DNA of 64,000 bases, taken from the NCBI RefSeq assembly GCF_013283645.1, contig NZ_JABEKV010000002.1:379798-443797 (forward strand), in the 5' to 3' direction. A model generated the notes under the pieces. That model was not told the origin of the DNA and did not search any database. It saw only the letters and a list, made by a program, of their open reading frames with translations. The DNA comes from Sinorhizobium psoraleae (GTDB lineage Bacteria > Pseudomonadota > Alphaproteobacteria > Rhizobiales > Rhizobiaceae). A program made the position numbers and the translations under genes. Of the stretch, positions 8,159-16,970 are shown piece after piece; position 1 is the first letter of the stretch; each line of letters opens with the position of its first letter.

Positions 8159-8932
8159 ATGGCCTGGTCGGCAGCGCAGTATGTGAAATTCGAAGACGAG
8201 CGGACACGGCCTGCGCGCGACCTCCTGGCGCAGGTGCCGGATCTCCCCGCCGGTCCGGCCTTCGACCTCGGCTGCGGGCCGGGCAACTCGACCGAGTTGA
8301 TCTTTGAGCGATTTCCGAATTCCGCTGTCGTCGGCGTCGATAGCGACGAGGACATGCTGGCGGCCGCGCGCGAGCGGCTTCCGGCTCTACGCTTCGAGAA
8401 GGCCGATCTAGCGACCTGGGTGCCGCCGGCGGAAACTGCGCTCTTCTTCGCTAACGCGGTGTTCCAGTGGCTGCCGGAGCACATCGAGATTTTCGATCGG
8501 CTGATCGAGGCGCTTGCGCCCGGCGGAACGCTTGCCGTGCAGATGCCGGATAATCTCGACGAGCCGACGCACAGGCTGATGCAGGAGACGGCGGAGGCCC
8601 CGCTCTTTGCGCAAGCGTATGGCGGCCGCAAGCTTCGGCGGGCGCCGCTGCCGCCGCCGTCGACCTATGTCGAACGGCTCGCAGCGAAAGCGGTGCGCGT
8701 CGATGTCTGGCACACGGCCTATCATCATCAGCTCGCCAGTGCCGAGGCGATCGTCGAATGGGTGAAGGGCACCGGCTTGCGGCCTTATCTCGACGCCCTG
8801 CCAGAGGATCGGCGCGCAGACTACCTTGCCGCCTACACGGAAAAGATCCGAAAGGCCTATCCGCCGATGGCCGACGGCCGGGTTCTGCTGCGTTTCCCGC
8901 GCTTTTTCATCACCGCAACCAAGGATCGGTAG
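8159..8932 (+). CDS. tam: Trans-aconitate 2-methyltransferase
   Basis: A 257-residue SAM-dependent methyltransferase. Motif I is [12 protein letters not shown] (residues 35-46), followed by the acidic end of strand 2 ([10 protein letters not shown]) and the post-motif [11 protein letters not shown]. Tam methylates trans-aconitate, an inhibitory by-product of the TCA cycle intermediate cis-aconitate. The [23 protein letters not shown] opening fits the family closely and fixes the start at 8159. It follows the dehalogenase gene by 13 bases. Confidence 0.9.
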   Translation: MAWSAAQYVKFEDERTRPARDLLAQVPDLPAGPAFDLGCGPGNSTELIFERFPNSAVVGVDSDEDMLAAARERLPALRFEKADLATWVPPAETALFFANAVFQWLPEHIEIFDRLIEALAPGGTLAVQMPDNLDEPTHRLMQETAEAPLFAQAYGGRKLRRAPLPPPSTYVERLAAKAVRVDVWHTAYHHQLASAEAIVEWVKGTGLRPYLDALPEDRRADYLAAYTEKIRKAYPPMADGRVLLRFPRFFITATKDR

Positions 8933-8979
8933 ATGAGGCCGGCCACGTTCACGCAATGCAAGCGACACCGCTTCGCGTC

Positions 8980-9873
8980 CTAAATTCTTTCGACCAGGAA
9001 ATCGATGAAAGCGCGGATGCGGGCCGCAAGGTGCTCATGCCCGGCATAGACCGCGTGCACCCGTTCCATGTCTTCCGGATTGTAGTCTTCCAGCACCGGT
9101 ACCAGCCGGCCCGCATCGATATCCGGCTGTACGTGGAACTGCCCGACGCGGCCGAGGCCGAGACCCGAAAGGCAGAGATTGCGAACGATCGCGCCGCTGT
9201 TTGCCTGCATATTACCGGTGACCGGGCGCACATACACATTTGACGAGCCGGGATCGCGGAACGGCCAGCCGTCGAGGCTGCGGCGGAAATTGAAGGTGAA
9301 GCAATTGTGCTGGGCGAGGTCATCCGGCGTCCGCGGCACGCCATGAGCCTCAAGATAGCGCGGTGCGGCAACAATCACCTGCCGGCTATCGAGCAGCTTG
9401 CGTGCCATCAGGCTGGAATCGCGCATCGGACCAGACCGAATCGCGACGTCGGTCCGCTCCTCGATCAGATCGATGATATCGTCGTTCAAGGAGAGATCCA
9501 GTTGCACGTCGGGATAACGCGCGAGGAATTCGGCAGCAAGCGGCAGGATGTAGCGCTCGCCGAAGCCTACAGACGCGTTCACCCGTAGCGGACCACGCGG
9601 CAGCGCCCGACCGCCGCCGGCGACCACCTGTTCCGTCTCGGCAATCGCCGCCAGGATGCGCTGCGCGCGGTGGAGGTAGATTTCTCCCTCCGGCGTCAGT
9701 TGCAGCATGCGGGTGGAGCGCATGACGAGCCGCGTTCCAAGCCTGTCCTCGATACGGGAAACAAGCTTGCTGACGGCGGAGGGCGACAGTTTGAGCCGCC
9801 GACCAGCGGCGGAAAAGCTGCGCAGTTCGGCCGCTGCAACAAAGACTTCCATTTCGCCAGCGCGGTTGTCCAT
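8980..9873 (-). CDS. LysR-family transcriptional regulator
   Basis: A 297-residue LysR regulator with an N-terminal winged helix-turn-helix (FVAAAELRSFSAAGRRLKLSPSAVSKLVSRIEDRLG, residues 10-45) and a C-terminal periplasmic-binding-like effector domain. It is divergent from an MFS exporter gene with 157 bp between the two starts, the usual layout when a LysR protein controls its neighbour. Effector unknown. Confidence 0.92.
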   Translation of the reverse strand: MDNRAGEMEVFVAAAELRSFSAAGRRLKLSPSAVSKLVSRIEDRLGTRLVMRSTRMLQLTPEGEIYLHRAQRILAAIAETEQVVAGGGRALPRGPLRVNASVGFGERYILPLAAEFLARYPDVQLDLSLNDDIIDLIEERTDVAIRSGPMRDSSLMARKLLDSRQVIVAAPRYLEAHGVPRTPDDLAQHNCFTFNFRRSLDGWPFRDPGSSNVYVRPVTGNMQANSGAIVRNLCLSGLGLGRVGQFHVQPDIDAGRLVPVLEDYNPEDMERVHAVYAGHEHLAARIRAFIDFLVERI

Positions 9874-10030
9874 TTTGCATCACCTTTGAATTCAGTTCAC
9901 AGGCATTTATCCATTCCTGCGGATTATCGCGCAAGCCCGATCGATCCATATTCCCGGTCATCAATCAAGCAAACCGCGGCACGGCCGCAAAGTTCAGCCC
10001 GTGTCACATTCGGGCGGGGAAGGTATTTCT

Positions 10031-11212
10031 ATGCCCATTGCTCTCTTTGCCTTGACGATCGCGGCCTATGCGATCGGAACAACGGAATTCGTGATCGTCG
10101 GCCTCCTGCCGACGGTCGCCTCTGATCTTCACATCTCCCTGCCTCTCGCCGGCCTCATCGTCAGCGTTTATGCCCTCGGCGTCACGTTCGGCGCGCCTGT
10201 GCTGACCGCGCTTACCGGTCGGATCGAGCGCAAGCCCTTGCTCCTCGGCCTGATGGCCCTCTTCATCGTCGGGAATGCCGCCGCAGCACTTTCTCCAAGC
10301 TACGAATTGCTGCTCGCCGCTCGGGTCCTGTCGGCCTTCGCCCATGGGGTCTTTTTCTCCGTCGGCTCGACAATTGCCGCCGATCTCGTGCCCGAAGATC
10401 GCCGGGCGTCGGCGATCGCCATGATGTTCATGGGGCTGACGGTCGCAATCGTCACCGGCGTGCCGCTCGGTACCTATATCGGCCAGACCTTCGGCTGGCG
10501 CGCGACCTTCTGGGCCGTTACCGCGCTCGGCGCCATCGCCTTTATCGGCATCGCAGCCCTGCTGCCGAATACGCTGAGCAAGGCCGCCGCGGCACGCCTC
10601 GTCGATCAGGTTCGCGTGCTCGGATCCGGCCGCCTGCTGATCGTCTTTGCGATGACGGCGCTCGGCTATGGCGGCACCTTCGTCGCCTTCACGTTCCTCG
10701 CGCCGATCCTGCAGGAAATCACCGGTTTCTCCGAAGGCAGCGTCAGCCTAATTCTGGTGCTCTATGGCATCGCCATCGCGATCGGTAATGTTATCGGGGG
10801 AAAGATTGCCAACCGCGATCCGGTGAAGGCGCTGATCGGCCTCTTTGTCGCCCAGGCAGCCGTACTCGTACTCTTCACCTTCACGGCCCCTTCCCCGGTA
10901 CTGACGCTGGTCACTTTGGCGGCGCTCGGCTTCCTTTCCTTCGCCAACGTGCCCGGCCTGCAGCTCTACGTCGTCCAGCTTGCCAAGCAGTACCGTCCCG
11001 GCGCCGTCGACGTCGCCTCGGCCCTCAACATCGCCGCGTTCAATCTCGGCATTGCGGTCGGCGCCTGGCTCGGTGGCCTTGTGGTTTCCTCACCGCTGGG
11101 CCTCGCTTCGACGCCGTTCGTCGGAGCGATCCTGGTTGTCGCCGCCCTGATCCTGACGTTGTGGAGCGGCGTGCTCGACCGGCGCGCGGTTCCGGTCGGG
11201 CAGCCGGCTTGA
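10031..11212 (+). CDS. MFS transporter, DHA1/AraJ-like drug or sugar exporter
   Basis: A 393-residue, 12-helix inner-membrane transporter. The early segment AIGTTEFVIVGLLP and the loop 2-3 region with R-I-E-R-K-P match the DHA1 arabinose-efflux/multidrug subgroup (AraJ/YdhP-like). The ATG at 10031 has GGGGAAGG upstream; an in-frame GTG at 10001 lacks a ribosome site. It is probably controlled by the divergent LysR gene. Substrate not assignable. Confidence 0.88.
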   Translation: MPIALFALTIAAYAIGTTEFVIVGLLPTVASDLHISLPLAGLIVSVYALGVTFGAPVLTALTGRIERKPLLLGLMALFIVGNAAAALSPSYELLLAARVLSAFAHGVFFSVGSTIAADLVPEDRRASAIAMMFMGLTVAIVTGVPLGTYIGQTFGWRATFWAVTALGAIAFIGIAALLPNTLSKAAAARLVDQVRVLGSGRLLIVFAMTALGYGGTFVAFTFLAPILQEITGFSEGSVSLILVLYGIAIAIGNVIGGKIANRDPVKALIGLFVAQAAVLVLFTFTAPSPVLTLVTLAALGFLSFANVPGLQLYVVQLAKQYRPGAVDVASALNIAAFNLGIAVGAWLGGLVVSSPLGLASTPFVGAILVVAALILTLWSGVLDRRAVPVGQPA

Positions 11213-11251
11213 ACCTTCGTTCTGCCACCACAAGTATAGAATGTCGAATTC

Positions 11252-11270
11252 GCCCGGCATCTTGCCGGGC
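11252..11270. terminator. Short perfect hairpin between MFS and aldo/keto reductase genes
   Basis: GCCCGGCA and TGCCGGGC are separated by three bases. No T-tract follows, so it is more likely an attenuating or stabilising hairpin than a full terminator. It sits 24 bases before the reductase start codon. Confidence 0.5.
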
Positions 11271-11294
11271 CTCTCCAAACCAAGGAGCTTTTCC

Positions 11295-12128
11295 ATGCAC
11301 GCAGTCAATTCCAACGGCGCCAATATTCCCGCCCTCGGTTTCGGTACCTTCCGCATGCCAGGCGCCGATGTCCTTCGCATCCTGCCGGGAGCGCTGAAAC
11401 TCGGCTTCCACCATGTCGACACGGCGCAGATCTATGGCAACGAGGCCGAAGTCGGCGAGGCCATCCACCAATCGGGCGTTCGGCGCGCGGATATTTTTCT
11501 GACGACGAAGGTGTGGGTCGACAATTATCGCCATGACGCCTTCCTCACCTCCGTGGACGAGAGCCTGAAAAAGCTGAAGACAGACTACGTGGATCTTCTC
11601 CTCCTCCACTGGCCGGGCAGCGACGTGCCGATGGCCGAGCGCATCGGCGCGCTCAACGAGGTGCAGAAGGCCGGCAAGGTACGCCATATCGGCGTCAGCA
11701 ACTTCAACATCGCCCAGATGGAGGAAGCCGTCCTGTTGAGCGACGCGCCGATCGCGACCAATCAGGTGGAATATCACCCCTATCTCGACCAGACGAAGGT
11801 CCTGCAAGCCGCGCGCCGGCTAGGCATGTCACTGACAGCCTACTATGCCATGGCCAACGGCAAGATACCGTCCGATCCCCTACTCAAGGACATCGGCGCG
11901 CGCCACGGCAAGACAGCGGCACAGGTGGCCTTGCGCTGGCTCGTGCAGCAGAAGGATGTGGTCGCGCTGTCGAAGACGGCGACTGAGGCCCGGCTCAAGG
12001 AAAATTTCGCGATTTTCGATTTTGCACTGACGCCGGAGGAAATGGCGGAGATCCGCAAGCTTGCGCGTCCGGACGGTCGGATCGTCAGCCCCGCGGGTCT
12101 GGCCCCTGAATGGGACAGAGCGGCCTAA
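11295..12128 (+). CDS. Aldo/keto reductase
   Basis: A 277-residue NADPH-dependent reductase of the AKR fold (2,5-diketo-gluconate reductase-like). It has the family block GFHHVDTAQIYGNEAEVG carrying catalytic Asp and Tyr, the Lys in TTKVWVDNY, His in LLLLHWPG, and HIGVSNFNIAQ. It should reduce aldehydes or ketones, and may help detoxify reactive carbonyls. AAGGAG precedes the ATG at 11295. A bidirectional terminator follows. Confidence 0.92.
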   Translation: MHAVNSNGANIPALGFGTFRMPGADVLRILPGALKLGFHHVDTAQIYGNEAEVGEAIHQSGVRRADIFLTTKVWVDNYRHDAFLTSVDESLKKLKTDYVDLLLLHWPGSDVPMAERIGALNEVQKAGKVRHIGVSNFNIAQMEEAVLLSDAPIATNQVEYHPYLDQTKVLQAARRLGMSLTAYYAMANGKIPSDPLLKDIGARHGKTAAQVALRWLVQQKDVVALSKTATEARLKENFAIFDFALTPEEMAEIRKLARPDGRIVSPAGLAPEWDRAA

Positions 12129-12163
12129 GCGGCCGCATCGGTGGGGCTTACGACCAGGCAATA

Positions 12164-12199
12164 AAAAGCACCCGTCGGATCACTCCGGCGGGTGCTTCT
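12164..12199. terminator. Bidirectional rho-independent terminator
   Basis: AAGCACCCGTCGG pairs with CCGGCGGGTGCTT across a short loop, with A-rich (ATAAAA) sequence on one side. It separates the convergent aldo/keto reductase gene and the small gene at 12218-12610 and can serve both. Confidence 0.88.
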
Positions 12200-12217
12200 G
12201 TATGGAGACCATACCGA

Positions 12218-12610
12218 TCAGACGAACTGGCTGAGACCCGGAACGGAGGCGACGACCTCATCGACAACCTCGTCGCCGGCCTTTTCCTTGGCGAAGGCGA
12301 TCGTTTCCTTGGCGAGCGAGGTGATTTCGCCCATGCCGAGGCCCTCGCTCATCAACTGCTGGCCGAGCGCCATGACACCGCCGCCACCGATCGCAGACAT
12401 CAGGCCGCCGAGCAGACCGCCGCCGTTGCTGCCTTCGCCATTGTACTGGGCAACCAATTCCGGCGCGCCCGGGATCGCTTCGATCATCTTGGCAACCGGA
12501 CCTTCCGCCGCCTCGCGCTGCAGGAAGCCGAGAATCATGCCAACTGCCTTCTCGGCCGTTGCAGGCTCGATACCGACATTTTCCGCCACGCGGGTGACCA
12601 GTTCACTCAT
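12218..12610 (-). CDS. Small helical protein with glycine-rich linker (DUF2267/DUF2780-like)
   Basis: A 130-residue acidic protein. It has an N-terminal helical half (MSELVTRVAENVGIEPATAEKAVGMILGFLQREA), then a glycine-rich stretch (GGGLLGGLMSAIGGGG, residues 64-79), then a helical end. This resembles small uncharacterised families such as DUF2780 or DUF2267; I could not decide which. GAGGAG upstream fixes the ATG at 12610. The leader contains TTGACGTTGACGTCAA (12631-12646), which includes a perfect 10-base palindrome that could be a regulator site. Function unknown. Confidence 0.75.
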   Translation of the reverse strand: MSELVTRVAENVGIEPATAEKAVGMILGFLQREAAEGPVAKMIEAIPGAPELVAQYNGEGSNGGGLLGGLMSAIGGGGVMALGQQLMSEGLGMGEITSLAKETIAFAKEKAGDEVVDEVVASVPGLSQFV

Positions 12611-12794
12611 GGAAATCTCCTCGATTGTTTTTGACGTTGACGTCAAGGTAAATGATCGCCTCCGAAATAACAAGCGACGATGAACAACTCGTGACGAGGC
12701 TGCGGCCAGCGCCACAATGACCAGGGAGGCGCGGACCCAAGCGTATCGTTTCACGGACCGCCACCCTTGGCAACGCACTCGATCGAGCAACATG

Positions 12795-12823
12795 TTGCCG
12801 CGCCTGATAGCACCGCCTATAAC
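12795..12823 (+). promoter_or_regulatory. Candidate housekeeping promoter for the DUF853 ATPase gene
   Basis: TTGCCG and TATAAC are separated by exactly 17 bases and lie about 80 bases before the start codon at 12902. The fit to a sigma-70 promoter is good, but transcription has not been shown. Confidence 0.5.
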
Positions 12824-12901
12824 AGAAACGAGCGCTATTTCTGTGACGGTGCAGCGCGACGAAATGCCCGCTTTCACAGGTAAAACGGAGATCAGGCCCA
12901 C

Positions 12902-14464
12902 ATGCTGCAAGAAGGCAAGCTCTATATCGGAACCAGCCGCAAGCCGGACGATTCGATCAACAAGGGCGAATATCTGGAGCTGAAATTCGGCAACCGCCAC
13001 GGGCTGATCACCGGTGCGACCGGCACCGGCAAGACTGTGACGCTGCAGATCCTGGCGGAAGGATTTTCCAATGCCGGCGTTCCGGTCTTCTGCGCCGACG
13101 TCAAGGGCGATCTTTCCGGCATCGGCGCGATGGGCGAACCGAAGGATTTCCTTCTCAAGCGCGCCGAACAGATCGGCCTTTCGCCATACGACTTCCAGGA
13201 ATTTCCGGTGATCTTCTGGGATCTCTACGGCGAAAAAGGTCACAGGGTACGCACGACCATCTCCGAGATGGGACCGCTGCTCCTGTCTCGCTTGATGAAC
13301 GCCAGCGACGCTCAGGAAGGCGTGCTGAACATCGGCTTCAAGATCGCCGACGAAGGGGGGTTGCCGCTCCTTGACCTCAAGGACCTCCAGGCCCTGCTCA
13401 ACTACATGGGCGAGAATGCAGGCGAGCTTTCCAACCAGTTCGGCTTCATTTCCAAGTCGTCGGTCGGTTCGATCCAGCGCGAGTTGCTGATTCTCGAGCA
13501 GCAGGGCGCGGAGCATTTCTTCGGCGAGCCGGCGCTGAAAATCACCGACATCATGCGCACCACCAATGACGGGCGCGGCGCGATCTCGGTGCTTGCCGCC
13601 GACAAGCTGATGATGAACCCGAGGCTGTACGCGACCTTCCTGCTTTGGCTCCTCTCCGACCTTTTCGAGGAACTGCCGGAAGTCGGCGATCCGGACAAGC
13701 CGAAGCTGGTGTTTTTCTTCGACGAAGCGCATCTGCTCTTCAACGACGCGCCGAAGGTGCTCGTCGAGCGCGTCGAACAGGTTGTGCGCCTCATCCGTTC
13801 CAAGGGCGTCGGCGTCTATTTCGTGACGCAGAACCCGCTCGACGTACCGGAAACGGTGCTGGCGCAGCTCGGCAATCGTGTCCAGCATGCGTTGCGCGCC
13901 TATTCACCGCGCGAACAGAAGGCGGTGAAGACCGCGGCTGATACCTTCCGCCCCAACCCGGACTTCAACTGCGCCGAGGTGATCACCAATCTCGGCACCG
14001 GCGAAGCGCTCATTTCGACGCTCGAAGGCAAGGGCTCGCCGTCTATCGTCGAAAGGACCCTGGTTCGCCCGCCGGCATCACGCCTCGGTCCGCTGACGGA
14101 GGCTGAGCGGCAAAAGGTGATCGATGTCAGCCCGGTGCGCGGACTCTATGACGAGAATTTCGATCGGGAATCGGCTTACGAGCTGCTAGCCAAGCGCGCT
14201 GCGAAAGCCGCCGAGCAGGCCGAAGCTGCGCGGCAAGCGGAGGAACAATCTGCGGAAGAGACGTCCGGCGGCGGACGCTGGACCCTGCCCGGTTTCGGCG
14301 ACGACGAGCAAAAGGAGCCCTCCGGCAAGCAGGCACGGTCGCGCTCCTCCGGCTATCAGCGCGAAACGATCGTCGAGGCGGCGATGAAATCCGTTGCCCG
14401 CACGGTCGCGACACAGGTCGGCCGTGCCCTGGTGCGTGGCATTCTCGGCAGCCTGAAGCGATAG
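12902..14464 (+). CDS. HerA-like P-loop ATPase, DUF853 (YjgR) family
   Basis: A 520-residue cytoplasmic ATPase. Walker A is GATGTGKT (residues 38-45). Walker B is LVFFFDEAH (about 268-276), followed by the arginine-finger region and [27 protein letters not shown], all as in the YjgR branch of HerA/FtsK-like helicases. After residue 430 comes an Ala/Glu-rich, charged coiled segment and a basic C-terminal helix. The biological role of YjgR proteins is not settled; DNA translocation is the family expectation. It is followed within 85 bp by a small PhnA-like gene. Confidence 0.88.
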   Translation: MLQEGKLYIGTSRKPDDSINKGEYLELKFGNRHGLITGATGTGKTVTLQILAEGFSNAGVPVFCADVKGDLSGIGAMGEPKDFLLKRAEQIGLSPYDFQEFPVIFWDLYGEKGHRVRTTISEMGPLLLSRLMNASDAQEGVLNIGFKIADEGGLPLLDLKDLQALLNYMGENAGELSNQFGFISKSSVGSIQRELLILEQQGAEHFFGEPALKITDIMRTTNDGRGAISVLAADKLMMNPRLYATFLLWLLSDLFEELPEVGDPDKPKLVFFFDEAHLLFNDAPKVLVERVEQVVRLIRSKGVGVYFVTQNPLDVPETVLAQLGNRVQHALRAYSPREQKAVKTAADTFRPNPDFNCAEVITNLGTGEALISTLEGKGSPSIVERTLVRPPASRLGPLTEAERQKVIDVSPVRGLYDENFDRESAYELLAKRAAKAAEQAEAARQAEEQSAEETSGGGRWTLPGFGDDEQKEPSGKQARSRSSGYQRETIVEAAMKSVARTVATQVGRALVRGILGSLKR

Positions 14465-14545
14465 AGCGGCACGCCAACGATGCGCGCCCCCGCTCTCCCG
14501 ACGCATTGACCCAGGCCGCATCCTGCGGCCCAGAAAGGATTGACT

Positions 14546-14758
14546 GTGGAAGCCAAGGATTCGAACGGCGCCGTCCTCAAGGACGGCGACAATGTCACGC
14601 TGATCAAGGATCTGAAGGTGAAAGGAACCTCCACCACGCTGAAACGTGGCACGCTGGTGAAGGGCATCCGCCTGACCGGCGATCCCGACGAAGTGGAATG
14701 CCGGGTCGAAAAGATAAAGGGGCTGGTGCTGCGCACCGAATTCCTCAAGAAGGCTTGA
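14546..14758 (+). CDS. PhnA/YjdM-type small protein (C-terminal domain only)
   Basis: A 70-residue protein equivalent to the PhnA C-terminal SH3-like domain (VKDSNG..LKDGDNVTLIKDLKVKGTSTTLKRGTLVKGIRL). It lacks the N-terminal zinc ribbon found in longer PhnA proteins, as is common in rhizobia. Despite the old alkylphosphonate-uptake label, a phosphonate role is doubtful. I chose GTG at 14546 because AAAGG lies at proper spacing; the TTG two codons earlier is too close. A hairpin follows the stop. Confidence 0.82.
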   Translation: MEAKDSNGAVLKDGDNVTLIKDLKVKGTSTTLKRGTLVKGIRLTGDPDEVECRVEKIKGLVLRTEFLKKA

Positions 14759-14780
14759 GGCGGCCCCGCCGTCCGATATC

Positions 14781-14807
14781 TGAAGCCCGGAGTATCCCCG
14801 GGCTTCA
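14781..14807. terminator. Hairpin between convergent PhnA-like and ohr genes
   Basis: TGAAGCCCGG and CCGGGCTTCA form a perfect 10-bp stem with a seven-base loop, midway between the two stop codons. It lacks a strong T-tract on either side but is well placed as a shared terminator. Confidence 0.7.
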
Positions 14808-14834
14808 AGACGAGAACTGCAAGCGCGTTTCGCT

Positions 14835-15257
14835 TCAAGCCACCGTCAGCTTTACATCGATATTGCCTTTGGTCGCATGGCTGTAGGGGCATACTACGTG
14901 CGCCTTCTGGACCAGATCCTCGAGCACGGCCTTGTCGACGCCGGGCGAAGAAATTTCGAGCGCTGCATCAATGCCGAAACCTGTGCCGTCTTCACGCGGG
15001 CCGATTCCGACCGTACCCGTCACTTTCGTGTCTTCCGAAAGCTTTACCTTTTCCTTGCCGGCAACGAATTTCAACGCGCCGAGGAAGCAGGCGGAATAGC
15101 CTGCTGCAAAGAGCTGTTCCGGGTTGGTGCCACGGGCGCCGTCGCCGCCAAGCTCCTTCGGGACAGTGAGGGTAACGTCAAGGATACCGTCGGCGCTCTT
15201 GGCCTGGCCGGCGCGGCCGCCGGTTGCCGAGGCGGTGGTGCGATAGAGGATAGGCAT
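14835..15257 (-). CDS. ohr: Organic hydroperoxide resistance protein (OsmC/Ohr family)
   Basis: A 140-residue thiol peroxidase that reduces organic hydroperoxides. The two redox cysteines are Cys57 ([10 protein letters not shown]) and Cys123 (VVCPYSHAT), with Arg15 and Glu47 in the active-site positions of the family. It acts in the cytoplasm, normally re-reduced by lipoylated proteins. It is divergent from ohrR, and the shared 114-bp region contains a near-perfect 20-bp inverted repeat, the likely OhrR operator. The start at MPILYRT is standard. Confidence 0.96.
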   Translation of the reverse strand: MPILYRTTASATGGRAGQAKSADGILDVTLTVPKELGGDGARGTNPEQLFAAGYSACFLGALKFVAGKEKVKLSEDTKVTGTVGIGPREDGTGFGIDAALEISSPGVDKAVLEDLVQKAHVVCPYSHATKGNIDVKLTVA

Positions 15258-15307
15258 GGCAGTCTCCTTCGTGTGGTCGTTGCTGATGGTCATTGCATAT
15301 CGTAAAA

Positions 15308-15327
15308 TTAAATTGCGCGCAAATTAA
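15308..15327. promoter_or_regulatory. Candidate OhrR operator between ohr and ohrR
   Basis: TTAAATTGCGCGCAAATTAA is a 20-base inverted repeat with only one mismatched pair (A/A at positions 5 and 16), centred on TTGCGCGCAA. It lies 51 bases before ohr and 45 before ohrR. A partial second copy, TTGCAAATTGCA, follows at 15329. OhrR proteins bind AT-rich palindromes of this size. Confidence 0.8.
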
Positions 15328-15371
15328 TTTTGCAAATTGCATTACCGCCTTGAATTTGCGACAATGCAATC

Positions 15372-15848
15372 ATGACCAGCAAGGCGGCAAAATTTGAGGC
15401 AATACCCGATGAGGCGCTGACGCTTGGCCAGCAGCTCTGCTTCGCAGTCTATTCGGCGGGGCATGCTTTCAACCGCACCTACAAGCCGCTGCTTGACCGT
15501 TTTGGCCTCACCTATCCGCAGTATCTCGTCCTGCTCGCTCTCTGGCAGCAGGACCGCATGACGGTGAAACGGATCGGCGAGGAAATGGGCCTCGATTCCG
15601 GCACGCTTTCGCCCTTGCTAAAGCGACTGGAGGCGGCCGGTTATGTAAGTCGGTTGCGCGATCCCGGCGACGAGCGACAGGTAATCGTCAGTCTCACCGA
15701 AAAGGGTCGGCGTCTGAAGGCCGAAGCCTTTGGCATACTCGCCGAGATCGGCAAGGCAAGCGGATGCACTTTGGAGGAGATCCGCGACCTGCGTGAGGCG
15801 CTGCATCGTCTGACCCAACGACTGGGCAGTAGCCAACAGGAAAGCTGA
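15372..15848 (+). CDS. ohrR: OhrR, MarR-family organic peroxide sensor-repressor
   Basis: A 158-residue winged-helix repressor. The reactive sensing cysteine is Cys23 (LGQQLCFAVYSAG), and a second cysteine in GKASGCTLEEI, about residue 133, fits the two-cysteine OhrR class in which disulfide formation releases the operator. The DNA-binding wing is LDSGTLSPLLKRLEAAGYVSR...DERQVIVSLT. It is divergent from ohr, with the candidate operator between them, so it should repress ohr and itself. Confidence 0.94.
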   Translation: MTSKAAKFEAIPDEALTLGQQLCFAVYSAGHAFNRTYKPLLDRFGLTYPQYLVLLALWQQDRMTVKRIGEEMGLDSGTLSPLLKRLEAAGYVSRLRDPGDERQVIVSLTEKGRRLKAEAFGILAEIGKASGCTLEEIRDLREALHRLTQRLGSSQQES

Positions 15849-15895
15849 CCGGGCTCGCGCCGTCGCCTCTTGAGCGAATGACGGACCCTCTGGCG

Positions 15896-16684
15896 CTAGA
15901 CGACGAGGATCGGGGCCTTGCCGCGGACGCGATCGTAGAGATCCATCACGTCCTGATTGAGCATGCGCACGCAGCCGGACGAAACGGCCTTACCGATCGA
16001 CTGCCACTCCGGCGTTCCGTGTACACGGTACAGGGTGTCCTGACCGTTCTGGAAGATATAGAGCGCGCGTGAGCCGAGAGGATTGTTCAAGCCCGGCGAC
16101 ATGCCGCCGGCGCTTTCCGAATAGCGCGCGAGCTCGGGCTGGCGTTCGATCATAGAACCCGGGGGCGTCCAGCGCGGCCACTTCTGCTTCCACTGAATGA
16201 CACCGCGTCCCGACCAGGCAAAACCCTCACGACCGAGGCCGACGCCGTAACGCATTGCCCTTCCGCCCGGCTGGACCAGATAGAGAAAGCGATCAGCGGT
16301 ATCGACCACGATCGTGCCCGGCTGCTCGCCAAATGGATCATCGACTTCCTGGCGATAGAATCGAGCGTCGATCTGCTGGTAAGGCACCGCCGGAACCTGG
16401 TAGCCGCCATCGTCTACCGCCGCGTAAATTGCCGAGTAGTAGGGGTCTTGCGGCGGCAGGCCGGTCGGCAGCGACCCCTCGTCAACAGGCCCTTCCAGGA
16501 ACGCTCCGGTACGTGGATCGATCCAGCGTCCCTCCAGCGCGGGATTGCGGAAAACCGGCGCGGTTTGTTGCCGAAAGCGGTCCGTGTTCATTGACGACGT
16601 GCAACTCGCAAGCCCGGCGGAGACGACTGCTAGTCCGGATGTGCGGAGAAACTGGCGGCGGGAAAAATTGGACAGCGTTGGCAT
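15896..16684 (-). CDS. L,D-transpeptidase (YkuD domain), exported lipoprotein-like
   Basis: A 262-residue envelope enzyme. The N-terminus carries a twin-arginine-like, lipobox-containing signal (RRQFLRT...AGLASC, residues 9-28). The YkuD catalytic region is near the C-terminus, with H-G-T-P (VHGTPEW) and S-S-G-C-V-R-M holding the nucleophilic cysteine. Such enzymes make 3-3 crosslinks in peptidoglycan or attach proteins to it; polar-growing Rhizobiales use many of them. It is convergent with ohrR. The upstream gap contains a long inverted repeat. Confidence 0.9.
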   Translation of the reverse strand: MPTLSNFSRRQFLRTSGLAVVSAGLASCTSSMNTDRFRQQTAPVFRNPALEGRWIDPRTGAFLEGPVDEGSLPTGLPPQDPYYSAIYAAVDDGGYQVPAVPYQQIDARFYRQEVDDPFGEQPGTIVVDTADRFLYLVQPGGRAMRYGVGLGREGFAWSGRGVIQWKQKWPRWTPPGSMIERQPELARYSESAGGMSPGLNNPLGSRALYIFQNGQDTLYRVHGTPEWQSIGKAVSSGCVRMLNQDVMDLYDRVRGKAPILVV

Positions 16685-16771
16685 CGAACTCTAACGGGTT
16701 TGAGTGCAGCAAGCGGAAGGGGACGGCGCGACCTCAAACGGCGATTCGCGCCACTCCGCTCTGGTCAGGAA

Positions 16772-16816
16772 GATCACGATGATTTCGCATTAAATCAATC
16801 CAAAATCATCGTGATC
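16772..16816. repeat. Perfect 14-bp inverted repeat (stem-loop)
   Basis: GATCACGATGATTT at 16772-16785 and its exact complement AAATCATCGTGATC at 16803-16816 are separated by 17 bases. It lies in the 286-bp gap between the GGDEF-EAL gene and the L,D-transpeptidase gene, both read leftward. It has no T-tract. It looks like a dispersed palindromic element or an operator rather than a terminator. I see no other copy in the window. Confidence 0.7.
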
Positions 16817-16970
16817 GATTCTCAAGTCGGGTTTCGAACTGAACGGTGTTAATGCTTGTCCTCGCCCTATCGAGTGGCGGGCTATGCATCTACGGCTGGA
16901 ACGAAGCTGATGTCAGCAAACTTCCTATCACAATCGTGGCACCGGCGCTCTGCAACCACCGGTGCACAGC

